A model generated the notes under the pieces. It was not told the origin of the DNA, searched no databases, and saw nothing but the letters and a program-made list of their open reading frames with translations. From contig JAHIKR010000060.1 in the NCBI GenBank assembly GCA_018897415.1, forward strand, positions 1-13,779: DNA of 13,779 nt, read 5' to 3'. Shown in pieces: positions 1 to 7,072 of this stretch. Origin of the DNA: Pseudomonadota bacterium (GTDB lineage: Bacteria; Desulfobacterota; Desulfobacteria; Desulfobacterales; ETH-SRB1). Numbering within the stretch: the stretch's first letter is position 1; each line of letters begins with the position of its first letter. The translations under genes and the position numbers were made by a program.

Positions 1-570
1 ATTCATAATGTCCAGCAGATTTTTAAGCATTGTTTTATTTTCAATTAGTTTTTTCTGCTTGTCCTCGTCATGGGCAAGAATTCTCTCCAAAGTATTTTCA
101 CGCTGAAAAATTTCGAACATTGACTCTGCCGAGGCTAGAACGTGTATCTTGCCAAGCCAGTATAGTTTATAAAGAGCAACCAATCGGTTTGATACATATT
201 CCTCATTAGTTTTAATCTCGTCAACCAAGTTAATATATGCCTTAGTGGTTTGTTTTACCTTGTTTTCAATATCAGATATTTCTTTTCTTATTGCTGAAAC
301 ACTTTTTCTTGCTTTGCTCAAAGCAAAATCCGCATCATTCAAGCTGTTTAAAATGTTTTTTTCCTTTATGGTAAATGTCTTAAGCTCAGCCTTTTGTTTT
401 TCAATTTTGCGGTTGATATTCGCCGCTTTTTTTTTAAAATCCTCAATGGTTAAATTTTTTGCTGCTTCATTGGAATTTGAACAAAAAATTTCTGGAGGAT
501 AAAAAGCTGTTATGATAAGGGCGGCAGTAATTATTAAGCTTTTAAGAATTGTTTTAGAGAAATATAACAT
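1..570 (-). CDS. envC: EnvC-like murein hydrolase activator, N-terminal part (runs off the left edge)
   Basis: The frame is open from an ATG at 570 to the window edge, giving 190 residues without a stop. Residues 1-31 look like a signal peptide: a short basic start, a hydrophobic core and small residues near FCSN. Residues 40-120 are Lys/Glu/Gln-rich and heptad-like, as expected for the long coiled coil of EnvC. The later stretch RLVALYKLYWLGKIHVL followed by a LERIL segment is the conserved part of the EnvC coiled-coil region. The LytM (degenerate M23 peptidase) domain would lie beyond the edge and is not seen. The start overlaps the end of ftsX by 37 bases, suggesting translational coupling; a TTG three codons upstream is a possible alternative. 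In known systems EnvC is periplasmic and activates amidases under FtsEX control, so its place after ftsX supports the call. Confidence 0.85.
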   Translation of the reverse strand, partial: MLYFSKTILKSLIITAALIITAFYPPEIFCSNSNEAAKNLTIEDFKKKAANINRKIEKQKAELKTFTIKEKNILNSLNDADFALSKARKSVSAIRKEISDIENKVKQTTKAYINLVDEIKTNEEYVSNRLVALYKLYWLGKIHVLASAESMFEIFQRENTLERILAHDEDKQKKLIENKTMLKNLLDIMN

Positions 571-1412
571 CCTAACCAACCTACAAACATGCTACACAGT
601 ATTATTCCGCAGTAAAATTCAGGTGATAGAAATCTTATATTAAGAAGCTCATATTTGAAGCTATGCTCAACACTTGAGGATATTAACTTGAAAGTGATAA
701 AAAGAGCTGCAATACCTATAATTCCTCCGAGTGTCCCCTGTATAATACCTTCGATATAAAAAGGGCTCTTGATAAATTTTTCCGAGGCTCCGACAAGCCT
801 CATTATTTCAATTTCTTCGCGTCTTGTGTAGATTACGAGCCGAATAGTATTGGCCACAATAAATACAGCAGCCATAAAAAATATGCCACCCATTGCATAT
901 CCTGCCAACCTGAAGAGATCAAAAATATTTGTAAATCGCTCTAACCATTTCTGACCATATTCTACGTCTTCAATTGAGGGGAGTGATTCAATCTTTGTCG
1001 CTATTTCCTCAACTTTTTCGCCACCTTGTGATGACGCTGTCATACGGATTTCAAACGCATCAGGAAGCGGGTTTTCGTTTAAATTCATCAAAATCGAAGA
1101 TTGCCGTTTCATCTGTTCTTTAAGTCTTTTAAAGGCTTCTTCTTTTGATATAAAGTTTACATCCTGGACGCCGTATATCCCTTGAATTTCGCGTTTTATA
1201 TCCGGGAAGTTTTTTTGACTTGTATCTGGTTTAAGGTATGCCATTATTCTTACACCCTTTCCCCAGTAATTCATTATGTCGTTTGCATTTGTAAAAAAAA
1301 GAGCAAAAGCGCTGACGATCAGAATAGATAGAGCTATTGTAATTATAGTAGTTGCGCTAAGGAAACCGTTATCCTTAATATCCTGTATAGCTCTGTGATA
1401 ATAAGTGGCCAT
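534..1412 (-). CDS. ftsX: Cell division protein FtsX (permease-like subunit of FtsEX)
   Basis: The 292-residue protein has the four-helix FtsX layout: a first membrane segment at about 18-41, a large extracytoplasmic domain at about 45-165, then three more segments at about 168-192, 220-245 and 264-288. The loop after the second segment holds RREEIEIMRLVGAS, a hallmark of FtsX. FtsX does not transport a substrate; with FtsE it transmits ATP-driven changes across the inner membrane to periplasmic hydrolase activators such as EnvC. It starts 5 bases after the ftsE stop, and its 3' end overlaps the start of the envC-like gene, so all three are very likely cotranscribed. Length is normal for the family. 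Confidence 0.95.
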   Translation of the reverse strand: MATYYHRAIQDIKDNGFLSATTIITIALSILIVSAFALFFTNANDIMNYWGKGVRIMAYLKPDTSQKNFPDIKREIQGIYGVQDVNFISKEEAFKRLKEQMKRQSSILMNLNENPLPDAFEIRMTASSQGGEKVEEIATKIESLPSIEDVEYGQKWLERFTNIFDLFRLAGYAMGGIFFMAAVFIVANTIRLVIYTRREEIEIMRLVGASEKFIKSPFYIEGIIQGTLGGIIGIAALFITFKLISSSVEHSFKYELLNIRFLSPEFYCGIILCSMFVGWLGCYISLKQFLKA

Positions 1413-1417
1413 AGAAT

Positions 1418-2107
1418 TTATATAGGCGTCGGCCCAAGCAGACGTCCCTGTTTAAGGTATAATATTCGTTCCCCTGATTTGCGGATAAGTTCTTTGTCAT
1501 GGGTTGCAACAATGACAGTGCCTCCATGTGTGTGAAAACCTTTAAGAAGGTTGAGTATGATGTCGGCTGAATCCGAATCCAGGCTTCCTGTAGGCTCATC
1601 AGCTAATATTATCTTGGGGGACCCAACGACAGCTCTTGCAACTGCTACTCTCTGCTGCTCTCCTCCGGACAAGCTGGGTGGAAGGGCATTAATTCTTTGT
1701 TCTATTCCAACAGTTCGCAAAACACTTTTTACCTTCTTTTCAATAAATTTCTTTTTTTTACCAGACGCCTCAAGAACAAGAGCAACATTATCGAATACAG
1801 TCTTTGTGGATATCAGCTTATAATCCTGAAAAATAATACCGAATTTTCTTCTTAGGGGGGGGATTCTTTTTCTGGAGATCCTCGACAGATTCATACCGTC
1901 TACCAGAACCTGTCCTTCCGAGACCGGTTCTCCAAGGTAAAGGAGTTTCAATAAGGTTGATTTGCCGGCTCCGCTTGGGCCACTGATAAAAAGAAAGTCG
2001 TTTTTGGAGACATTAAGGGTAATGTCAATAAGAGCTTTCTTTGAGCCATAATGCTTGTGAACATGAAACATCTGGATTATTGAACTTTTATCTTTACCAC
2101 CAATCAT
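1418..2107 (-). CDS. ftsE: Cell division ATP-binding protein FtsE
   Basis: A 229-residue ABC ATPase with all the expected motifs: Walker A GPSGAGKS at 43-50, Q-loop glutamine 94 in FQD, signature LSGGE at 146-150, Walker B IILADE at 166-171 and H-loop His203. The size and the adjacent ftsX fit FtsE better than LolD or MacB-type ATPases. It is the cytoplasmic motor that couples ATP hydrolysis to FtsX at the division site. The ATG lies in an ATGA overlap with the tolC stop codon (4 bases), so translation is probably coupled to tolC. All catalytic residues are intact. Confidence 0.95.
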   Translation of the reverse strand: MIGGKDKSSIIQMFHVHKHYGSKKALIDITLNVSKNDFLFISGPSGAGKSTLLKLLYLGEPVSEGQVLVDGMNLSRISRKRIPPLRRKFGIIFQDYKLISTKTVFDNVALVLEASGKKKKFIEKKVKSVLRTVGIEQRINALPPSLSGGEQQRVAVARAVVGSPKIILADEPTGSLDSDSADIILNLLKGFHTHGGTVIVATHDKELIRKSGERILYLKQGRLLGPTPI

Positions 2108-3510
2108 TCCATAACTTCCTGTCCCATAGCTTTATATAAAGAGGCCTTTGCAATTTTAAAGTCGTACAGCGCCTTATAGTAATTAGTCGTAGTTCTTGAA
2201 AGAAGCGTCTGGGCATCTAAAACATCTGTAGAAGTAGCTATTTGTTCTTTATAGCGTTCTTTGTTTATCCTGAAGTTTTCTTTTGCCTGCTCTATTGCTT
2301 CTTTTACTGTAGCTATATTTTTTTCAGATTCTAGGGTATTAAGGTATGCTTGTTTTACTCCTATGCGAATATTGTCTAAAGTTTCAGTTTTTTGATAGTG
2401 AGCCTGAGAAAGGCGGCTCTGTTTTTCTTTAACCCCATAGGTTGATCTGCCCCACTCCCAGAAATCCCATGATGCAATAGCCGCTATTGTCCAGCCTTCG
2501 GGGTCGTATATATAATCGCCTCCGTTAACATCCCATTCTGTCCCGCGTTTGAAATAGCTACCCTCAAGGTTTATTGATGGATAATAATCTTTTTGTGCAA
2601 GCCTTACTTCTTTTTCAGCAATTTCGATTTCCAGGTCAGCGATTTTTAATTCAAGACGGTTTTTTTCTGCCATTTCAAAGCAGTAATCAATATCATGTTC
2701 AAAAGGAGTATAATTAAGAACATCTTCGAGATTTACGGCTTCATTAATTGGTCTGCGGAGAAGGATGTTAAAATTTGATTTAGCTATTTCCAAATTATTT
2801 TGGGCACTAATAAGTTCCTGTTTTGAATTGGCCAGTTCGACCTTTGCCTGCAGCAAATCATTTAAAGGCGTCATGCCGACTTCGTAAAAGTTTTTTGCGA
2901 CCTCTTTTTGCGCCGTTATTTGTGTTACTGTATCCTGAGAAATTTTCAGAAGCTTCTGTGCCTTTAAAAGGGAAAAGAACATTTTTTTTGCTTCAAATAT
3001 TATTTCCAGCCTTTTAAGCTTTTCATTAATCTTTGCAGCATCAAGACCAAGTTTTGCGATTTTGTACTGGTTCAGTAATGAGAATCCTGTAAAAATTGGC
3101 TGAGTGACTTTGGAAATAAAGGTATATTCATCTTGTGAGCCCGTTACTATGGTGCCCATAGTTGCTTCTTCGTCTATATATTCATATTGATAGGTGGCAT
3201 TGAAAGTGGGGAAAAAATTTGTCTTTTGTTTTTTTTCGGCTGCAAGGGCTGTATTTGCTTCTTCTTTGCTTATCTTTAGAGCGATATTGGCCTTTAATGC
3301 CATTTCTACGGCATGTTTAAGAGTAAAGGTTTCTGCAGGTTCTTCTACCGCATAAGAAAAAGGGGAACCTAGGAAATGTATAAAAATAAATATAGATAAA
3401 AACAGAGTGTAAATTTTCATTCGCAAGATGTACAGCCATATTCCAGAAGATAGTTGTTTGGCATTTGTATTTATTTTATGGTTTTTATGGTGATGTTTGT
3501 TAACCTTCAA
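2104..3510 (-). CDS. TolC-family outer membrane efflux protein
   Basis: A TolC/OEP-family protein of 468 residues from the TTG at 3510, or 438 from the ATG at 3420. The stretch MKIYTLFLSIFIFIHFLGSP then FSYA (residues 31-54) is a convincing signal peptide. The mature protein shows two repeated OEP domains rich in long amphipathic helices; typical pieces are LKHAVEMALKAN near the start, a VGMTPLNDLLQAKVELANS helix turn and, in the second repeat, a matching ATSTDVLDAQTLLSRT. Family members form trimeric outer-membrane channels for type I secretion or RND/ABC efflux. Start choice is uncertain: the TTG has an AAGGAG 9 bases upstream, while the ATG has no evident ribosome site but places the signal peptide at the N-terminus. 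The TTG form adds a His/Lys-rich 30-residue leader. Its stop overlaps the ftsE start, making it the first gene of the tolC-ftsE-ftsX-envC operon. The export partner cannot be told from this window. Confidence 0.9.
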   Translation of the reverse strand: MKVNKHHHKNHKINTNAKQLSSGIWLYILRMKIYTLFLSIFIFIHFLGSPFSYAVEEPAETFTLKHAVEMALKANIALKISKEEANTALAAEKKQKTNFFPTFNATYQYEYIDEEATMGTIVTGSQDEYTFISKVTQPIFTGFSLLNQYKIAKLGLDAAKINEKLKRLEIIFEAKKMFFSLLKAQKLLKISQDTVTQITAQKEVAKNFYEVGMTPLNDLLQAKVELANSKQELISAQNNLEIAKSNFNILLRRPINEAVNLEDVLNYTPFEHDIDYCFEMAEKNRLELKIADLEIEIAEKEVRLAQKDYYPSINLEGSYFKRGTEWDVNGGDYIYDPEGWTIAAIASWDFWEWGRSTYGVKEKQSRLSQAHYQKTETLDNIRIGVKQAYLNTLESEKNIATVKEAIEQAKENFRINKERYKEQIATSTDVLDAQTLLSRTTTNYYKALYDFKIAKASLYKAMGQEVME

Positions 3511-3536
3511 AAGGGTTAACTCCTTGTGTTTTTGGA

Positions 3537-3563
3537 TTGACCACTTTAAATTTTGGTGATAAT
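3537..3563 (+). promoter_or_regulatory. Putative sigma70-type promoter upstream of a hairpin-terminator unit
   Basis: TTGACC at 3537-3542 and GATAAT at 3558-3563 resemble -35 and -10 boxes, each 5 of 6 to consensus, with a 15-base spacer that is short but tolerable. Transcription would start near 3570, just where a stable hairpin begins. The segment lies between divergent tolC and pyrE. Confidence 0.45.
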
Positions 3564-3570
3564 TAAATTT

Positions 3571-3667
3571 TTGAGTTCAAGGGGTGCTGGTCTCCAGTTT
3601 CCCTTGCTCAAAGCCTCCACTGATTCCCATTAATAAGCTTCTTCCATTTCGGTGGAGGCTTTTTTAT
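3571..3667 (+). ncRNA. Candidate structured RNA or pyrE leader: two hairpins ending in a terminator
   Basis: Hairpin 1 spans 3571-3611: TTGAG pairs with CTCAA, CAAGGG with CCCTTG, and CTGG with CCAG around a TCT loop, with a TT bulge and a symmetric 3x3 internal loop. Hairpin 2 is the terminator at 3611-3667. With the promoter-like pair upstream, the unit would give an RNA of roughly 97 nt. It does not match SRP RNA (no GGAAG/AGCAG tip) or 6S RNA as I know them. It may be a stand-alone small RNA, or an attenuator leader of pyrE, whose start codon is about 70 bases past the T-run. The two hairpins overlap by a single base, so no clear antiterminator switch is visible. Confidence 0.5.
3611..3667 (+). 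terminator. Strong rho-independent terminator just before pyrE
   Basis: The left arm 3611-3623 pairs with the right arm 3649-3661 over 13 bp with one G-U pair (core GCCTCCAC with GTGGAGGC), followed directly by T6 at 3660-3665. The loop is 25 nt. Orientation is plus: read on the other strand there is no comparable U-tract. A terminator with no coding gene upstream on the same strand implies an upstream RNA or a pyrE attenuator. Confidence 0.8.
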
Positions 3668-3703
3668 CTGATTATTGCTTTAAAATCAACAATTTCTTTA
3701 CGA

Positions 3704-3717
3704 CCCTGACCCCTGAC
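3704..3717 (+). repeat. Two tandem heptamers (CCCTGAC) upstream of pyrE
   Basis: Two perfect copies of CCCTGAC abut each other 21 bases before the pyrE ATG. The unit closely resembles the longer heptamer arrays near nifS and pgk, so this may be a minimal copy of the same dispersed repeat. On its own it would be unremarkable. Confidence 0.5.
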
Positions 3718-3738
3718 ACAAGAATGGAGCAATGTAAA

Positions 3739-4302
3739 ATGAAGCAAGAACTGATCAAGATGATTTGCCAAAGGTCTTTTAAATACAGTGATGAACCAAT
3801 TTTTAAGCTTGTTTCAGGCAAGATGAGCCGCTTATATGTTAATTGCAAACCTATCATATTAAACCCAAGAGGTATGTTTCTTGTCGGTCACCTCGTATAT
3901 GAAGCCATAAAGGACTCAGATGTTGACGGAATCGGCGGTCTTACATTCGGCGCTGATCCTATTTCTATTGCAACAGCTTTTACTTCTGAATTAAAAGGGA
4001 ACCCAATAAATGCTTTTTCAATAAGAAAAACCCGGAAGGACCACGGCATTGTCAGATGGATAGAGGGCGACATAAAGCCAGGGGCCCGTATTGTGATTAT
4101 AGACGATGTCGTGACAACCGGAGGTTCTACTATTAAAGCTATCGAGAGGGCGCGTTCAGAAGGGCTGGAGGTAGTAAAGGCGGTGATTCTGGTTGACCGT
4201 CAGGAGGGTGGCCTGGAAAATATCCGCAGGCAAGTTGATGATGTATCTGCAATTGTTACAAGAGATGAACTTATTAAACAATGGAATTCAGAGTATAGGT
4301 AG
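3739..4302 (+). CDS. pyrE: Orotate phosphoribosyltransferase (PyrE)
   Basis: PyrE joins orotate and PRPP to form OMP, the fifth step of UMP synthesis, in the cytoplasm. From the ATG at 3739 the protein is 187 residues, a normal length. The PRPP-binding motif VIIDDVVTTGGST lies at 119-131, and the mobile catalytic loop RKTRKDHG, rich in basic residues, at 96-103. I chose 3739 because GGAG precedes it by 9 bases and MKQELIKM is a typical start. The same frame is open further upstream to 3652, but that would begin inside the terminator stem, and an ATG at 3724 would overlap the ribosome site. The 3' end overlaps convergent queD by 29 bases. A leader with a strong terminator precedes the gene and could control it. 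Confidence 0.92.
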   Translation: MKQELIKMICQRSFKYSDEPIFKLVSGKMSRLYVNCKPIILNPRGMFLVGHLVYEAIKDSDVDGIGGLTFGADPISIATAFTSELKGNPINAFSIRKTRKDHGIVRWIEGDIKPGARIVIIDDVVTTGGSTIKAIERARSEGLEVVKAVILVDRQEGGLENIRRQVDDVSAIVTRDELIKQWNSEYR

Positions 4303-4654
4303 CGCACGCATCTTCTGACTCCCAGGCTGTAACACGTGCAACTTTAATATCATGGTTGACAATTTTTTTCTTAAGTTCATGTGCTATGTAGTAGGCGATG
4401 TTTTCTGAAGATGGGTTTGAGTTGTGAAAATAATCAAGTTCGTTAAGAAATTTATGGTCAAGCTTTTCTATAATTTCAGATAGATAACCCTTAAGTTTCC
4501 CGAAATCAATTAATACACCGGCATTGTTTAAGATTTTTCCTGCAACGCAGACCTCAATCTTCCAGTTGTGTCCATGCAAGTTTTCACATTTTTTTGCCAC
4601 CAGTTTAAGTTGATGTGCTGCGGCAAAATGTGTAATAATTTTTAATTCAAACAT
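4274..4654 (-). CDS. queD: 6-carboxytetrahydropterin synthase (QueD)
   Basis: QueD converts dihydroneopterin triphosphate to 6-carboxytetrahydropterin, the second step toward 7-deazaguanines such as queuosine. The 126-residue protein shows zinc ligands His14, His27 and His29, and the motif CENLHGH (23-29). The CxxxHGH spacing is the PTPS-I/QueD type, rather than the CxxxxxHGH of pyruvoyl-tetrahydropterin synthases or the ExxxHGH of PTPS-III. Asp66-His67 in EKLDHKFLN, PSSEN at 81-85 and Glu112 in WES are the other conserved sites. It begins 13 bases after dnaJ on the same strand and is probably cotranscribed with it. Its C-terminal codons lie antisense to the end of pyrE. Confidence 0.9.
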   Translation of the reverse strand: MFELKIITHFAAAHQLKLVAKKCENLHGHNWKIEVCVAGKILNNAGVLIDFGKLKGYLSEIIEKLDHKFLNELDYFHNSNPSSENIAYYIAHELKKKIVNHDIKVARVTAWESEDACATYTLNSIV

Positions 4655-4667
4655 TTTTCGGCATCCT

Positions 4668-5783
4668 TTATCTGGCTACTTTTGCGCTGCTGCTTGTAAG
4701 AATGTTTTTTAATTTGGTGGCAAGTTTACCTGATTCAAGTTTTTCAAATTCCCTGAGCAGCTTTTCCTGTTTTTTGTTCAGATTCGTGGGGGTTTTAATG
4801 ACTGCCTGCATGATCTGGTCGCCGCGTCTGCCGGTTCTGAGAGAAGGGATACCCTCATTTCGGAAGCGGAATAAATCGCCAGACTGCGTACCTTTTGGGA
4901 TTTCGAGTTCCTTTTCACCATTTAAGGTGGATACCATTATTTTATCGCCAAGAGTGGCCTGTACGAAAGAAAGTTCTACCTGGCATATTATATCTGTATT
5001 ATCGCGTTTAAAGAATTTATGAGGTTTTACATTTATAAAAACGTAAAGATCCCCATAATGGCCGCCATATATTCCAGCCTCTCCTTCTCCTGTAAGTCGG
5101 AGCCTGGAACCTGAATCAACTCCTCCTGGAATTTTTACTGAAACCTTTTTTTTGTCCTTGATGCGCCCTGTTCCACTACAATGTAAGCATGGGTGAGTTA
5201 TGGCTTGCCCCCTGCCATGACATTGAGGACAGGTAGTTCTAACTGTAAAGAAACCCTGTGAGCGGGAAACTTGGCCCGAGCCATGACAATAGGAGCAGCT
5301 TTCCATGTGTGTGCCAGGCTCACAAGTACTGCCATTACAAATAGGGCATATTTCCATTTTTTCGATATCTATATTTTTTTCCGTTCCAAAAGCTGCTTCC
5401 ATGAAGCTGAGCGTTAAATTGTAACGAAGATCAGCTCCTCTTTTTGCATTGCTCCTTGAGCCTCTTCCGGTCCCAAAACCGAAGAAATCCTCAAAAATGT
5501 CTCCAAAGCTTGAAAAAATATCTTCAAAACTGCCGAATCCTGAAAAACCCGTTCCTTCAAGTCCCTGGTGGCCGTACTGGTTATATATCTGGCGCTTATT
5601 TGGATCATGCAGAACTTCGTAGGCTTCAGCAGCTTCTTTGAATTTTTCTTCAGCCTTTTTGTCGTTGGGATTTCTGTCTGGATGGTATTTTAGGGCGAGT
5701 TTCCGATAGCTTGCTTTGATCTCATCTGCTGTGGCATTGCGGTTTATGCCCAGAATTTCATAATAATCACGTTTTGTAATCAT
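4668..5783 (-). CDS. dnaJ: Chaperone protein DnaJ (Hsp40)
   Basis: A full class I DnaJ of 371 residues, the cytoplasmic co-chaperone that delivers clients to DnaK and stimulates its ATPase. The J-domain (about 1-70) has HPD at 34-36. A Gly/Phe-rich linker follows at about 72-110. The zinc domain has four Cys pairs, at 146/149, 163/166, 185/188 and 199/202; the first repeat reads CPICNGST and so lacks the second glycine of CxxCxGxG, while the others are canonical. C-terminal substrate-binding domains complete the protein. No CIRCE inverted repeat is present upstream, so HrcA control is not indicated. It is followed by queD with a 13-base gap; dnaK and grpE are not in the window. Confidence 0.96.
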   Translation of the reverse strand: MITKRDYYEILGINRNATADEIKASYRKLALKYHPDRNPNDKKAEEKFKEAAEAYEVLHDPNKRQIYNQYGHQGLEGTGFSGFGSFEDIFSSFGDIFEDFFGFGTGRGSRSNAKRGADLRYNLTLSFMEAAFGTEKNIDIEKMEICPICNGSTCEPGTHMESCSYCHGSGQVSRSQGFFTVRTTCPQCHGRGQAITHPCLHCSGTGRIKDKKKVSVKIPGGVDSGSRLRLTGEGEAGIYGGHYGDLYVFINVKPHKFFKRDNTDIICQVELSFVQATLGDKIMVSTLNGEKELEIPKGTQSGDLFRFRNEGIPSLRTGRRGDQIMQAVIKTPTNLNKKQEKLLREFEKLESGKLATKLKNILTSSSAKVAR

Positions 5784-5819
5784 TTATACCCTGGCAGTTT
5801 CATATTTACGTAAGTTGTC

Positions 5820-5825
5820 ATTATA
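5820..5825 (-). promoter_or_regulatory. Possible -10 box for dnaJ-queD
   Basis: On the minus strand a perfect TATAAT lies about 37 bases upstream of the dnaJ ATG. No good -35 hexamer is visible at the proper distance in this very AT-rich region, so this is weak support for a promoter. Nothing else clear is seen in the divergent dnaJ/ubiE gap. Confidence 0.3.
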
Positions 5826-5996
5826 TCTTTATTGTGATAATTTTATTTAATTCTTTGTTCATTAAATTAAAGCTTTTGATAAATAGAATGGCGCGAAACT
5901 TGATGATATATATTTGAACTGTTAAGCTAGTTCGACTGTTTGTTATTTAAATAGCTACTTTAACAAAATAATGTAATGCAAAAAGCGGGGTTGTCA

Positions 5997-6707
5997 ATGA
6001 AGAATATGGAGCTGCCTTTTATAAGGGAGATGTTTGAGTCAATAGCTCCCAGGTATGATTTGTTAAATCGCCTTTTAAGTTTAAATCAGGATATTTACTG
6101 GAGAAGGGCTATGGTATCAGCGATTGAGGTCCCTGATAATGGAGTGCTGCTTGATGCGGCTTGCGGGACAGGAGATGTCGCAATTGAAATTTTGCGGCAG
6201 AAGGGAAGGGGGGTTTCAATTTTTGGCGTTGATTTTTCTCCTAATATGCTTATGTCTGCAAAAAATAAAATAAAATCAATATCAGACAGATCAAACATTT
6301 ATCTTTTAGCAGGGAATGCCTTTAATCTTCCATTCAGAGAAGAAACATTTGACGCTATAACCATTGCATTTGGAATTCGTAACATTTGTGATAAACTATC
6401 GGTATTGAAGGTATTTTATGACAGTTTGAAATCAGGGGGAATGTTGCTTGTGCTTGAGTTGGCCACACCCCCAAAAGGGTTTTTATTGTCATCTTATCTT
6501 TTTTATTTTGAGAAAACTCTTCCTTTAATAGGCTGGTTTTTATCAAAGAACCTTAAAGCCTACCAGTATCTTCCTTCTTCTGTTGCTAAGTTTCCAGACC
6601 CAAAAAGCTTTGCTGCAATGATGCGTTCAGCAGGGTTCATAAATGTTAGATGGAAAAGTTTAACAATGGGAATTGCCAATCTGCATGTGGGTTATAAAAG
6701 CGGATAA
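5997..6707 (+). CDS. ubiE: Demethylmenaquinone/ubiquinone C-methyltransferase (UbiE/MenG)
   Basis: A SAM-dependent methyltransferase of the UbiE/MenG family, 236 residues from this start. The SAM-binding motif LDAACGTGD is at 52-60, FGVDFSPNML at 76-85, and the family signatures AFGIRN at 124-129 and YLPSSVAKFP at 191-200 are present. The N-terminal FIREMFESIAPRYDLLNRLLS is also typical of the family. It adds the last ring methyl group in quinone synthesis; in an anaerobic deltaproteobacterium that is demethylmenaquinone to menaquinone, so MenG is the likelier role. The ATG at 5997 follows a weak GGGG; another in-frame ATG at 5976 lacks any ribosome site. It stands divergent to dnaJ, and no other quinone gene is nearby. 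Confidence 0.92.
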   Translation: MKNMELPFIREMFESIAPRYDLLNRLLSLNQDIYWRRAMVSAIEVPDNGVLLDAACGTGDVAIEILRQKGRGVSIFGVDFSPNMLMSAKNKIKSISDRSNIYLLAGNAFNLPFREETFDAITIAFGIRNICDKLSVLKVFYDSLKSGGMLLVLELATPPKGFLLSSYLFYFEKTLPLIGWFLSKNLKAYQYLPSSVAKFPDPKSFAAMMRSAGFINVRWKSLTMGIANLHVGYKSG

Positions 6708-6767
6708 AGGTTATTCAATGCCTATAGACCTATTTTATTACCTTAGTTAAAATATGAAAGGAATAAT

Positions 6768-6995
6768 ATGATAACAGAAAGTTGTGCTTTTTGGATAGCT
6801 TATGCTTTGGAATCCAATAATATTAAAATTTCTTACATCGGGAGTAGCGATATTGGCTGGGATGGTGATAGAGTTGCTTATATAGGGAGTATAGATATCG
6901 GTCACAGCGATGGAAAAATTTCTTATGCTGGAAGTACTAACATCGGTTGGAATGGTGATAAACTCGCTTATGTTGGAAGTGCTTCCATTGGTTGA
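6768..6995 (+). CDS. Small protein made of 15-residue YxGSxxIG repeats
   Basis: A 75-residue ORF with a good ribosome site (AAAGGA, 5 bases before ATG). From Lys20 it is built of three full 15-residue units and a partial fourth, each reading roughly K-I/L-S/A-Y-x-G-S-x-x-I-G-x-x-G-D. The DNA mirrors this with a 45-bp period. Hydrophobic residues and turn-forming Gly/Asn/Asp alternate, as in short beta-repeat or beta-solenoid proteins, but this is inference. There is no signal peptide, membrane segment or known catalytic motif. It starts 60 bases after ubiE on the same strand and may share its transcript. The last unit ends where the Trp codon of earlier units (TGG) is replaced by TGA. I do not recognise a named family; function unknown. 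Confidence 0.6.
   Translation: MITESCAFWIAYALESNNIKISYIGSSDIGWDGDRVAYIGSIDIGHSDGKISYAGSTNIGWNGDKLAYVGSASIG
6825..6995 (+). repeat. 45-bp tandem repeat array, about 3.8 units
   Basis: Units start at 6825, 6870, 6915 and 6960. They are diverged from one another but keep codon phase, and all lie inside the small ORF. Units 1 and 3 are the most alike, as are 2 and 4 at some positions, hinting at a 90-bp higher-order unit. Confidence 0.75.
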
Positions 6996-7072
6996 TACAC
7001 AAAGAGCCAAATAAACCAAGGCCGATGAAGGATTTTGTCAAGAAAATTTTCAGAAAGCAGGGAATTATGTAG

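Noticed and set aside
245..502. Plus-strand ORF of 85 residues
   Set aside because: It is antisense to the envC-like reading frame, and its Phe/Ser/Lys-rich sequence mirrors the coiled-coil codons.
3571..3667. SRP (4.5S) RNA or 6S RNA
   Set aside because: The conserved SRP tip and the 6S central bubble with closing ends are both absent.
3652..3738. Upstream extension of pyrE from GTG at 3652
   Set aside because: It begins inside the terminator stem; the ATG at 3739 has a proper ribosome site and matches the family length.
5784..5975. CIRCE or other heat-shock operator before dnaJ
   Set aside because: No TTAGCACTC/GAGTGCTAA inverted repeat is visible in the gap.
6747..7019. Minus-strand ORF of 90 residues opposite the repeat ORF
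   Set aside because: The open frame follows from the 45-bp period lacking stops on either strand; the plus-strand ORF has the ribosome site, this one has none.
7025..7072. 15-codon plus-strand ORF (MKDFVKKIFRKQGIM)
   Set aside because: Too short; AAGG lies only 3 bases before the ATG, and there is no other support.
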